Shown here: positions 26,491 to 33,439 of the stretch, one piece after another
Layout: each line of letters begins with the position of its first letter
How positions within the stretch are numbered: position 1 is the stretch's first letter
Assembly (NCBI GenBank): GCA_040830545.1
Contig: JBFOMB010000063.1
Coordinates: 1 to 42,671, forward strand
DNA: 42,671 nucleotides
Direction: 5' to 3'
Origin: HXMU1420-2 sp040830545
Lineage (GTDB): Bacteria; Pseudomonadota; Alphaproteobacteria; Rhodobacterales; Rhodobacteraceae
The notes under the pieces: generated by a model
Database searches by the model: none
Told to the model about the DNA's origin: nothing
What the model saw: the letters and a program-made list of their open reading frames with translations, nothing else
Program-made: the position numbers and the translations under genes

Positions 26491-27018
26491 ATGAACATCG
26501 GATACGTCATGACCGCCGGCAAAGGCGATATGGACAGGCTGCTGTTTCAGGTGGGCGAGCGTTTGCAATCACTCGGGAAAATCCCATGCGGTGTGGTTCA
26601 AATCAACTCCGAAGCCGAGGTTGGAGGCCCATGTGACATGGACGTTCGTGTGCTGCCGGATGGCCCGGTTCTGCGCATTTCACAAAACCTTGGACGCGAA
26701 TCCCGAGGCTGTCGCTTGGACGCGGAAGCCTTGGAAAACGCAGTCGAACTGGTGAATACACGACTGACCGCAGGCGTCGACTGCCTGATTATCAACAAAT
26801 TTGGCAAACAGGAGGCCGCAGGGCGAGGGTTCCGCGCCACCATTGCCGAGGCGCTGGCCCAGGATTTGCCGGTTCTGGTCGGCTTAAATGCGCTAAACGA
26901 AGAGGCGTTCCTGATCTTCACGGATGGATTGGCGGAACACCTTCCTGATGACCGGGATCAGATCCTGGCCTGGATGGTGGAAAAGACCACAAGTGCCGGG
27001 GGCCAAAGCGCCGCCTGA
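26491..27018 (+). CDS. DUF2478 domain protein (predicted P-loop-like NTPase)
   Basis: The product is 175 residues from ATG 26491, with GGAAAG upstream; longer in-frame extensions have no ribosome site and encode AT-rich noise. The N-terminus GYVMTAGKGDMDRLLFQV has a glycine-rich loop. The body carries the family-typical CDMDVRVLPDGPVLRISQNLG, SRGCRLD and LIINKFGKQEAAGRGFR segments, all diagnostic of DUF2478. Family members are often found with molybdate uptake genes, and some are annotated as nucleoside triphosphatases; the biochemical role is unknown. It is predicted to be cytosolic. Here it sits 79 bp upstream of zur in the same direction, without mod genes in view, so a metal-related role is plausible but inferred. 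Confidence 0.85.
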   Translation: MNIGYVMTAGKGDMDRLLFQVGERLQSLGKIPCGVVQINSEAEVGGPCDMDVRVLPDGPVLRISQNLGRESRGCRLDAEALENAVELVNTRLTAGVDCLIINKFGKQEAAGRGFRATIAEALAQDLPVLVGLNALNEEAFLIFTDGLAEHLPDDRDQILAWMVEKTTSAGGQSAA

Positions 27019-27046
27019 CCGGTCGCTCTTCGACATTGCCCCTTGC

Positions 27047-27069
27047 GTTATGTTATAACTTAACATAAC
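27047..27069. promoter_or_regulatory. Zur operator (zinc-responsive palindrome)
   Basis: Perfect 9-bp inverted arms GTTATGTTA and TAACATAAC flank a 5-bp centre TAACT, ending 28 bp before the zur start codon. This matches the known alphaproteobacterial Zur consensus built on TGTTATAACA. Its position predicts that zinc-loaded Zur represses its own gene and the coupled znu genes. I found no second copy before the 30442 gene or the giant gene. Confidence 0.85.
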
Positions 27070-27097
27070 AGCACGCAAAAGATTGACGAGGTGACCC

Positions 27098-27499
27098 ATG
27101 GCAACGCGAGGCGAGCGAATGCAGGCGCATGTGCTGGCTGTTCTCCAGCAGAACCGCAGGTCATTGTCTGCTTATGATATTCTGGGGGCTCTGCGCCAAT
27201 CCAATCCAAAGCTTGCACCGCCCACCATCTACCGGGCCTTGGCCGCGCTAACGGAAAACGGCAAGGTACATCGGCTGGAATCTCTGAATTCGTATGTGGC
27301 TTGTGACGGCCATCATGCAGACGAAACCCGGGTTCTTTCGATCTGCGATGACTGCGGGGCCGTTGCCGAAACCGCGGCACCAGACGTGATGAATGATCTG
27401 TCCAAACTTGCCGCAACGTCTGGATTCGTTCCATCGCGCCATGTTGTTGAAATGTTAGGTCAATGTGGCGACTGCGCCACGCCAGAGGCACCAAAATGA
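27098..27499 (+). CDS. zur: Zinc uptake regulator Zur (Fur family)
   Basis: A 133-residue Fur-family repressor starting at ATG 27098 with GAGG 6 bp upstream. The N-terminal winged helix (about 8-65) includes the typical APPTIYRALAALTENGKVHRL recognition-helix region. The dimerisation part carries metal ligands: C69-H72-H73, the structural pair C83-x2-C86, H115 and a second CxxC at C123/C126, as in zinc-sensing Fur-family proteins. Zn-bound dimers would bind the palindrome at 27047-27069 and repress transcription under zinc sufficiency. The stop overlaps the next start (ATGA), so expression is coupled to the downstream mini-gene and znuCBA. Zur is preferred over Fur or Mur because of the operon and operator. 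Confidence 0.93.
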   Translation: MATRGERMQAHVLAVLQQNRRSLSAYDILGALRQSNPKLAPPTIYRALAALTENGKVHRLESLNSYVACDGHHADETRVLSICDDCGAVAETAAPDVMNDLSKLAATSGFVPSRHVVEMLGQCGDCATPEAPK

Positions 27500-27630
27500 T
27501 GCGACCAGATTCACCTGCTACACGGCTTGTTCTGATCGGGGCCGCTCCACGTCTAGCGGGTGCCGCGATCATTGTTGCGCTGCTATGGCTTGGCTTCTTG
27601 TGGGCGACGGCCACTCCGGGGGCACTATGA
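27496..27630 (+). CDS. 44-residue predicted membrane mini-protein between zur and znuC
   Basis: A short frame fills exactly the space between zur and znuC. Its ATG (27496) overlaps the zur stop (ATGA) and its TGA overlaps the znuC ATG (ATGA at 27627-27630). A second in-frame ATG follows at once (27499). The product has a short N-terminus with two arginines (R3, R10), R19, and one hydrophobic segment, about residues 20-38 (GAAIIVALLWLGFLWATAT). A single-pass inner-membrane peptide is predicted. I do not recognise a family. It could be an accessory to the ZnuBC transporter, or only a translational-coupling frame that keeps ribosomes moving from zur to znuC; the membrane-like composition favours a real protein. 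Confidence 0.6.
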   Translation: MMRPDSPATRLVLIGAAPRLAGAAIIVALLWLGFLWATATPGAL

Positions 27631-28370
27631 GCGCTGTGCTAGAGTTTCAGAACTTGACCCTGGGCTATGATCGGCACCCGGCAGTCCATCATTTGCAAAC
27701 GGACATCTCCGAGGGCAGCCTGACCGCGATTGTCGGTCCGAACGGCGCGGGGAAATCTACCCTTCTCAAAGGTGTGATGGGATCGCTGGCTCCACTCGAA
27801 GGGCAGATTCGGTTTGGACCGCTCACACGCGAGAACATTGCGTACCTTCCGCAACAATCCGACATAGACCGGTCTTTTCCGCTGTCGGTTGTGGATTTGG
27901 TCAGTATGGGGTTGTGGCGCGAAATCGGGTCGTTTGGTTGGGTCGGTCGCAAACACCGAAGGCGCGTGCGTGAAGCGATCGCCGCCGTCGGGTTGACAGG
28001 GTTCGAAACGCGCCCCATCGGGTCCCTTTCGGGTGGGCAAATGCAACGCGTTTTGTTCGCCCGGTTGATGTTGCAGGATGCGTCCCTTGTCCTGCTGGAC
28101 GAACCGTTTACAGCTGTCGATGCCCGCACGATGACAGACCTGCTGGGCATCATCGAACGCTGGCATGGCGAAGGCCGCACGGTTTTGGCTGTCCTCCACG
28201 ATTTCGAGTCCGTGCGCGCACATTTCCCTCGCACGCTGATGATGGCCCGTGAAATGGTGGCGCATGGTCCTACCGCCGAAGTGTTGACGGCAGAAAACCA
28301 GTTTCGGGCGCGCCAAATGTGCGAAGCCTGCGCCAGCACACCTCATGTCTGTGGCAAGGACGCCGCATGA
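27627..28370 (+). CDS. znuC: Zinc ABC transporter ATP-binding protein ZnuC
   Basis: A 247-residue ATPase that powers zinc import through ZnuB. It has Walker A GPNGAGKST (37-45), Q-loop in YLPQQSD (73-79), signature LSGGQ (134-138), Walker B LVLLDEP (154-160) and switch histidine H191. The start at ATG 27627 overlaps the preceding stop, and its own TGA overlaps the znuB ATG, so the genes are translationally coupled. The C-terminal tail has C232-x2-C235, H240 and C242, a possible metal-binding tail not needed for ATPase function. Assignment to zinc rather than manganese comes from Zur, the operator and the His-rich ZnuA. Confidence 0.93.
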   Translation: MSAVLEFQNLTLGYDRHPAVHHLQTDISEGSLTAIVGPNGAGKSTLLKGVMGSLAPLEGQIRFGPLTRENIAYLPQQSDIDRSFPLSVVDLVSMGLWREIGSFGWVGRKHRRRVREAIAAVGLTGFETRPIGSLSGGQMQRVLFARLMLQDASLVLLDEPFTAVDARTMTDLLGIIERWHGEGRTVLAVLHDFESVRAHFPRTLMMAREMVAHGPTAEVLTAENQFRARQMCEACASTPHVCGKDAA

Positions 28371-29236
28371 TCTGGGACCTGTTTGTCGCGCCGTTTGCGG
28401 ATTTCGGCTTCATGCGCCGTGCCTTGCTGGGGTGCATTGCAATTTCGATTGGCGCGACGCCGATGGGCGTGTTCCTCATGCTGCGGCGGATGAGCCTGAC
28501 TGGCGATGCCATGGCCCACGCCATTTTGCCGGGAGCTGCAATCGGGTATCTGGTATCGGGTCTTTCGTTGGGTGCAATGACCATTGGCGGGATGATCGCC
28601 GGGATGGCGGTTGCTTTGGCCTCGGGCTTTGTCACTCGCGTTACGGCCTTGCGCGAAGATGCCAGCCTCGCCGCGTTCTACCTGATTTCGCTGGCACTTG
28701 GCGTGTTGATCGTTTCGACGCGGGGCAGCAACGTGGACCTGATGCATGTGCTGTTTGGCACGGTTCTGGCGCTGGACGATGCCGCGTTGATCCTGCTGTG
28801 CGCGATCACCAGCATTTCGATCCTGATGCTGGCGCTCTTGTTTCGCCCGCTGGTTCTGGAATGTGCTGACCCGCAATTCCTGCGTTCGGTCAGTGGGCTT
28901 AGCGCGCTGACGCATTTCAGTTTTCTCACTCTGGTCGTGATGAACCTCGTTGGTGGGTTTCATGCGCTTGGGACGCTGATGGCGGTTGGCATAATGATCC
29001 TGCCCGCTGCGGCCGCGCGGTTCTGGGTGTCCAGTATCGGAGGGTTGGTCGCCACGGCTGTTGTGATCGCCATTCTATCCAGCGTCACCGGCCTGCTGCT
29101 TTCGTTCTACTACAGCCTGCCATCCGGGCCGGCGATCATCCTTGTGGCCGGTATCGCCTATGCCGGGTCACTGGTTTTCGGAACCGTAGGGGGCCTGATC
29201 GCCCAGGCGTTCCCACGTCCCCATTTTGACACGTAA
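28367..29236 (+). CDS. znuB: Zinc ABC transporter permease ZnuB
   Basis: A 289-residue integral membrane permease of the metal ABC-3 family, with about eight to nine hydrophobic segments spread over its length. The family hallmark MSLTGDAMAHAILPGAAIGYL lies at about residues 42-62, and GGFHALGTLMAVGIMILPAAAARFW near 205-230. It forms the inner-membrane channel for zinc delivered by ZnuA and driven by ZnuC. The ATG overlaps the znuC stop (ATGA), and znuA follows after 11 bp. The length is normal for the family (260-300). Confidence 0.93.
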   Translation: MIWDLFVAPFADFGFMRRALLGCIAISIGATPMGVFLMLRRMSLTGDAMAHAILPGAAIGYLVSGLSLGAMTIGGMIAGMAVALASGFVTRVTALREDASLAAFYLISLALGVLIVSTRGSNVDLMHVLFGTVLALDDAALILLCAITSISILMLALLFRPLVLECADPQFLRSVSGLSALTHFSFLTLVVMNLVGGFHALGTLMAVGIMILPAAAARFWVSSIGGLVATAVVIAILSSVTGLLLSFYYSLPSGPAIILVAGIAYAGSLVFGTVGGLIAQAFPRPHFDT

Positions 29237-29247
29237 AAGGACTTCCA

Positions 29248-30282
29248 ATGGCTTCCCGCAGAATGCTGCTCAAATCCGCCACCGCCGCGCTGACGCTGTC
29301 CGCGCTTATTCCGGGCATGGCCGTTGCAGCGGACCCGACCCGCGTTGTTGCGACTTTCTCGATCCTGGGCGACATGGTCGAGCGCATTGGCGGCGAGCAC
29401 GTGACCGTTTCCACGCTGGTCGGACCCAACGGGGACGGCCATGTCTATCAACCAACTCCCAGCGCGGCGCGCGATGTCAGCCAGGCCGAAGTCCTGATTT
29501 TCAACGGGCTGGAATTTGAAGGCTGGTTGGACCGGTTAGTCGAAGCATCGAATTTCTCGGGCGAATTGGTGGTGGCGACAGCAGGGATCGAGCCCATCGC
29601 ATTCGAAGAGGGGCACGACGATCACGACGATCATAGTGATGACAAGCACGATGACCACGATGATCATGCAGAAGACAAGCATGACGATCATGATGATCAC
29701 GAAGGCGAAAATCACGCGGACCACGGCGATGATCACCACGGGCACAACCATGGCGTATTCGACCCGCACGCCTGGCAAAGCCTGACGCTAGCCGTCACAT
29801 ACGTCGACAACATCACCGCGGCCCTGGCAAAGGCTGATCCGGCAAATGCGGCCTCATTCTATGAAAACCGCGCAGCCTATGTTGCTGAAATCGAAGCACT
29901 GAACGCGGAAATAAGCACCCTGTTCGGCGCGCTCCCTGAAGACAAGCGCACGGTGGTTACGTCCCATGACGCGTTTCAATACTTTGGCAAGGAGTACGGC
30001 CTGACCTTTCTCGCGCCGCAAGGCCTCAGTACCGAGTCTGACGTCTCCGCAAAAGACATTGCCGAGCTTATTGAACACATGCGCGAAGACGGAATTTCTG
30101 CTGTGTTCCTCGAGAACATCACCGATGCGCGGCTTCTGGAACAGATTGCGAATGAGACAGACGCAACCATCGGTGGAACGTTGTATCCCGGTGCACTGTC
30201 CGATGCTGATGGACCGGCGTCGACATACCTGGACATGATCCGCCACAACGCATCGACGTTGGCCGCGGCACTGGGGTCCTGA
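29248..30282 (+). CDS. znuA: Zinc ABC transporter substrate-binding protein ZnuA with His/Asp-rich loop
   Basis: A 344-residue periplasmic zinc-binding protein; the start at 29248 has AGGA 6 bp upstream. The N-terminus SRRMLLKSATAALTLSAL resembles a twin-arginine signal ending at AVAAD, so Tat export is possible. The cluster A-I fold is shown by VVATFSILGDMVERIGG, then H65 in GDGHVYQP, FDPHAWQSL after the loop, and TSHDAFQYFGKEYGL. Residues about 122-168 form a very His/Asp/Glu-rich loop of repeated HDDHDDH units, as in true ZnuA proteins that scavenge zinc, and unlike AztC proteins, which lack it. It would be expressed with zur and znuCB from the upstream Zur-controlled promoter. Confidence 0.94.
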   Translation: MASRRMLLKSATAALTLSALIPGMAVAADPTRVVATFSILGDMVERIGGEHVTVSTLVGPNGDGHVYQPTPSAARDVSQAEVLIFNGLEFEGWLDRLVEASNFSGELVVATAGIEPIAFEEGHDDHDDHSDDKHDDHDDHAEDKHDDHDDHEGENHADHGDDHHGHNHGVFDPHAWQSLTLAVTYVDNITAALAKADPANAASFYENRAAYVAEIEALNAEISTLFGALPEDKRTVVTSHDAFQYFGKEYGLTFLAPQGLSTESDVSAKDIAELIEHMREDGISAVFLENITDARLLEQIANETDATIGGTLYPGALSDADGPASTYLDMIRHNASTLAAALGS

Positions 30283-30323
30283 ACCACACAGCGCGTTGTA
30301 TGTGCACGACGGAAACAACCAAC

Positions 30324-30352
30324 GCCGCCCGCGACCTCTTTTCACGGGCGGC
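30324..30352 (+). terminator. Hairpin downstream of znuA
   Basis: Perfect 8-bp arms GCCGCCCG (30324-30331) and CGGGCGGC (30345-30352) enclose a 13-nt loop. No U-tract follows, so this is a processing, stabilising or partial terminator hairpin rather than a canonical intrinsic terminator. Confidence 0.45.
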
Positions 30353-30366
30353 AAACTGCCGGGGCG

Positions 30367-30401
30367 CACTGCCCAAGACTCCGAAAACTTGACGGGCAGT
30401 G
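30367..30401 (+). promoter_or_regulatory. Second inverted repeat upstream of the DUF3299-NicO gene
   Basis: Arms CACTGCCC (30367-30374) and GGGCAGTG (30394-30401) are perfect complements around a 19-nt loop. They lie about 40 bp before the likely start codon. It could be an operator or an mRNA leader hairpin; no Zur-like sequence is present. Confidence 0.35.
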
Positions 30402-30441
30402 TCACGCTGGCGACGATGTGGTCACCAGTTCAGGGACCCAA

Positions 30442-31923
30442 ATGATGCTCTGTCTCATCGGATTACACGTGCGGAACGCGTTTCTTTGGCTTCTTGTCGC
30501 TATCGCATTGATTGCCGCACCGACGGGGTCAATGGCAGAATCGCCTTCGCTGGTGACATGGGACGCATTGGCACCTGCGTCGAAATCTTCGGATGGTGTG
30601 CAAGGCGCATCCGACGCTACAATCTCCCATCGCGGCACGCCAACACACGATTTCGAAAGCGATTGGAAAGGACCGGATTTCGAGGTCATGCCCGCCTTGC
30701 TGGACCGTAGCGTGATGATCGACGGATATGTCCTGCCGTTGGTGTGGGACGGGCGACGCGTTGTCGAGTTTCTGTTGGTGCCCTGGATTGGCGCCTGCAT
30801 TCATACACCGTCACCGCCTGCAAACCAGGTCATTCACGTAAGTTACCAGGGCGGGCTGCGTTTGAAGAAACCGTATGAGCCGGTGCGCCTGGCTGGCACT
30901 TTGCAGCATGAACCGGCCTATCACATGTTGTACCTCGTTGACGGCAGCCGTCCGGTCCCTACGTCCTATGCCATGATTGACGCGGAAACGGCCGGCGTTC
31001 CTGGTGATGTTGTGGCAGCGTCTGCATCATTGGTTCCGGCATTGGTGCGTGCTCAGATACGGGTCAACGCCCTGTTTACCGAAAGCCTGAGCGCTATCGG
31101 GCGCGGTGACTCTGCCAGCGCGTTCCTCCTCGCGCTTTTCGTGGCGTTCGTCTATGGCGCGGTGCACACACTCGGGCCGGGGCATGGCAAGGCCGTTGTT
31201 ATTTCGTATTTTGTCGGCACCGGAGGTAGTCTGAGGAGAGGTTTGCGTATGGGCGTGCAGATCGCAATCTTTCACGTGCTTTCTGCCATCATCGTCGTAT
31301 TTCTGTTGGATTTTGGTGTTCGGCAGGTCACCGGGGCACCGCCTTCCGATTACCGGTTCATTCGATTGTTCAGTTATGCGCTGATCATAGCGATTGGCAG
31401 TGTCATGCTATGGCAGGCCGTTTCTTCTGTTTTCGCATCTCGCACCATGCCACACAGTGGGGAACACACGCATCATGACCACCATGATCACCATCAAGGC
31501 TGTGCGAGCTGCGAAGCCGCAGCATCCCTGGCCGCAAACCCGAAAGGGAGCCACTGGATAGCTGCGGCAGTTGGGGTCGTTCCCTGTACCGGCGCGCTGA
31601 TCGTGATGCTGTTTGGTTTGGCCAATGATCTGATACTTCCTGCAGTCCTTATGGTGATCGCAATTTCCGTGGGGATGGCTGTCGCGATGTCCGCAATCGG
31701 GGTCGCCGCTCTTCTGGCACGGAACTGGGCAGAGCGAAAGTTTGACACCGGATCTGCAAACAGGTCCCGGTTCACGACAAGTGCGCGACTGGTCGGGTCT
31801 GCTTGCGTTTTAACAATTGGGATCGCTCTCTTTGTTCTGACGGCTGTCATGAGCCCTGTACCGATGGGTCAACCCGACGGGATTGTCTTGGGCTCCTTGG
31901 ATGGCAAACAGCCCGAAGGCTAA
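30442..31923 (+). CDS. DUF3299-NicO fusion, predicted divalent-metal transporter
   Basis: Start chosen at ATG 30442, with AGGGA 5 bp upstream; a GTG at 30418 and an ATG at 30445 are alternatives. The product is 493 residues. A signal/anchor helix (about 13-33) leads to a periplasmic domain (about 75-180) with DFEVMPALLDRSVMIDGYVL and VEFLLVPWIGACIHTPSPP, the DUF3299 pattern. About six membrane helices follow (220-485) with the NicO/RcnA signatures FVYGAVHTLGPGHGKAVVIS and GVVPCTGALIVMLFGL, plus a cytoplasmic or periplasmic His/Cys loop (HTHHDHHDHHQGCASCEAA). NicO proteins move Ni/Co or related ions. DUF3299 is known beside zinc-regulated genes in other proteobacteria. Following znuA, it probably serves zinc or a related metal; the direction of transport cannot be told. 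Confidence 0.85.
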   Translation: MMLCLIGLHVRNAFLWLLVAIALIAAPTGSMAESPSLVTWDALAPASKSSDGVQGASDATISHRGTPTHDFESDWKGPDFEVMPALLDRSVMIDGYVLPLVWDGRRVVEFLLVPWIGACIHTPSPPANQVIHVSYQGGLRLKKPYEPVRLAGTLQHEPAYHMLYLVDGSRPVPTSYAMIDAETAGVPGDVVAASASLVPALVRAQIRVNALFTESLSAIGRGDSASAFLLALFVAFVYGAVHTLGPGHGKAVVISYFVGTGGSLRRGLRMGVQIAIFHVLSAIIVVFLLDFGVRQVTGAPPSDYRFIRLFSYALIIAIGSVMLWQAVSSVFASRTMPHSGEHTHHDHHDHHQGCASCEAAASLAANPKGSHWIAAAVGVVPCTGALIVMLFGLANDLILPAVLMVIAISVGMAVAMSAIGVAALLARNWAERKFDTGSANRSRFTTSARLVGSACVLTIGIALFVLTAVMSPVPMGQPDGIVLGSLDGKQPEG

Positions 31924-31960
31924 GAGCTAGGCTCGGCCCGTGCCTGCCTCGCTCTTAGCC
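31918..31960. terminator. Bidirectional terminator-like hairpin between convergent genes
   Basis: Perfect 10-bp arms GGCTAAGAGC (31918-31927) and GCTCTTAGCC (31951-31960), with an inner AGGC/GCCT extension (31929-31932, 31946-31949). The stop codons of both converging genes (TAA at 31921-31923 on plus; TAA at 31957-31955 on minus) lie inside the stem arms. U-tracts are lacking, but symmetry and placement fit shared termination or 3' end protection. Confidence 0.65.
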
Positions 31961-33265
31961 CCGCAACCCCTGCGCCAGACGTTCCCCGATGCGGGAAATG
32001 TCGCTTTCCGTCAGCGTCAAAGGCGGTGACATTGCAAGGCTATCGCCGATGGGACGAATGCTGAGCCCCATGTCCCAAAGCTTTTCGAACATAGTGCGTC
32101 CAGCCGCACCGACCGCGCCGTTCTGTTCCAGTTGGATCGCGCCAAGGATACCGGCGTTGCGAATGTCAATCACGCCCGGTGCGTCCTTCAACCCATGCAG
32201 CATATCCTCCCAAACCGGTGCCATGTTGCGCGCGTTCTCGAAAATGCCCTCATCGCGGTAGACGTCGAGCGTTGCGATGGCCGCTGCACAGGCCAATGGA
32301 TGGCCGGAATACGTGTAGCCGTGGAAAAGGTCCGGCATGGTTTCCGGGCCCTTCAAAAACGCCTCACGCACCTTTGCCGTAGCAAAGACACCGCCCATCG
32401 GCACGGTGGCGTTGGTTAGCCCCTTGGCAACGGTGAACAGATCGGGCGTCACGCCATAGTACTGGCTGGCGAATGCCGTGCCGAGGCGGCCGAACCCGGT
32501 GATCACCTCGTCCAGGATCAGCAGTATGCCATGTTCATCACACAGCGCGCGGATACGCTCCAGATATCCCTTGGGCGGCGGGAAGACACCGCCGGCACCG
32601 GCGACCGGTTCGACGATCACTGCAGCGATCGTGTGCCCACCATAGGTTTCGATAATGCCTGCCAGATCTTCGGCAAGATACGCGCCGGTCTCCGGTTGAT
32701 GGCGCGAAAAAGCGTTTTCGGGCAACAAGGTGTGCCGCATATGCGCGGTAGCGGGATACAGCGAGCCAAACTGTCCCTTGTTCAGTCCGATTCCACCCAC
32801 AGACAGCCCGCCAAAGTTGATCCCGTGATATGCCTTCTGCCGTCCGACCAGCAACCGCCGCTGCCCTTCGCCATTTGCCGAGTGGTATGCCAGCGCGATT
32901 TTCAGCGCGGTATCCACCGCTTCGGACCCGGAGTTTGTGAAGAACACGTGATCAAAACCCGGCGCGAGCTCGGTTAGGCGACTGGCGGCCTGAAAAGCGA
33001 TGGCGTGGCCCTGATTGAAGGAATGCGCGAAATCCAAGGTCGCGGCCTGCGCCTGGATCGCACCAACAATGCGCGGGTGGTTATGGCCCGCGTTACAGCA
33101 CCAGAGGCCACCGGTGCCGTCGATCACCTCGTGCCCGTCCATCGTTTTGTAGTGTACGCCATCCGCGCTGGCGATCATGCGCGGGTTGGACTTAAACCAG
33201 CGCGACGCCGTGAAGGGCATCCAGAAACTGTCGAGGTCGTTTGGAATCTGGGTTTGCTCGTTCAT
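31955..33265 (-). CDS. Class III aminotransferase, omega-amino acid (beta-alanine):pyruvate type
   Basis: A 436-residue PLP enzyme. ATG 33265 has AGGAGG 8 bp upstream, so the GTG at 33283 is rejected. SFWMPFTASRWFKSNPRM at the N-terminus and GTGGLWCCNAGHNHPRI are typical of beta-alanine/omega-amino acid:pyruvate transaminases. FTNSGSEAVDTALK (109-122) binds the cofactor phosphate, LDEVITGFGR (251-260) holds the cofactor-contacting Asp, and K281 (TVAKGLTNA) is the Schiff-base lysine. It would move amino groups from beta-alanine, taurine-like or other omega-amines to pyruvate in the cytosol; the exact donor cannot be read. Transcribed alone, divergent from the LptF gene. Confidence 0.9.
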   Translation of the reverse strand: MNEQTQIPNDLDSFWMPFTASRWFKSNPRMIASADGVHYKTMDGHEVIDGTGGLWCCNAGHNHPRIVGAIQAQAATLDFAHSFNQGHAIAFQAASRLTELAPGFDHVFFTNSGSEAVDTALKIALAYHSANGEGQRRLLVGRQKAYHGINFGGLSVGGIGLNKGQFGSLYPATAHMRHTLLPENAFSRHQPETGAYLAEDLAGIIETYGGHTIAAVIVEPVAGAGGVFPPPKGYLERIRALCDEHGILLILDEVITGFGRLGTAFASQYYGVTPDLFTVAKGLTNATVPMGGVFATAKVREAFLKGPETMPDLFHGYTYSGHPLACAAAIATLDVYRDEGIFENARNMAPVWEDMLHGLKDAPGVIDIRNAGILGAIQLEQNGAVGAAGRTMFEKLWDMGLSIRPIGDSLAMSPPLTLTESDISRIGERLAQGLRG

Positions 33266-33439
33266 GCCGTCGTCCTCCTGCACGGTGTTCGGGGGGAGTA
33301 TGCCGTGACCGCCCTGCAGCGTATAGCGGGAAATGGCCCACCCTCGTTCGATGACGTATCGCTATTTTCCTGTTTGCGGGTTCACAGTAGGATAGACCAA
33401 GAACCAACGGGCAGAACACGAAGGGCAACAGGCGGGCAC

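Noticed and set aside
29580..29760. Coding repeat GATCATGACGA in znuA as a regulatory DNA repeat
   Set aside because: It is the in-frame coding of the His/Asp-rich loop.
27627..30282. AztABC-type rather than ZnuABC-type zinc transporter
   Set aside because: The binding protein has the long His-rich loop missing in AztC, no aztD-like gene is present, and zur is coupled to the set.
33005..33439. Upstream extension of the LptF gene
   Set aside because: It would overlap the start and first 260 bp of the divergent aminotransferase and adds no membrane or family sequence before MSRFDGYF.
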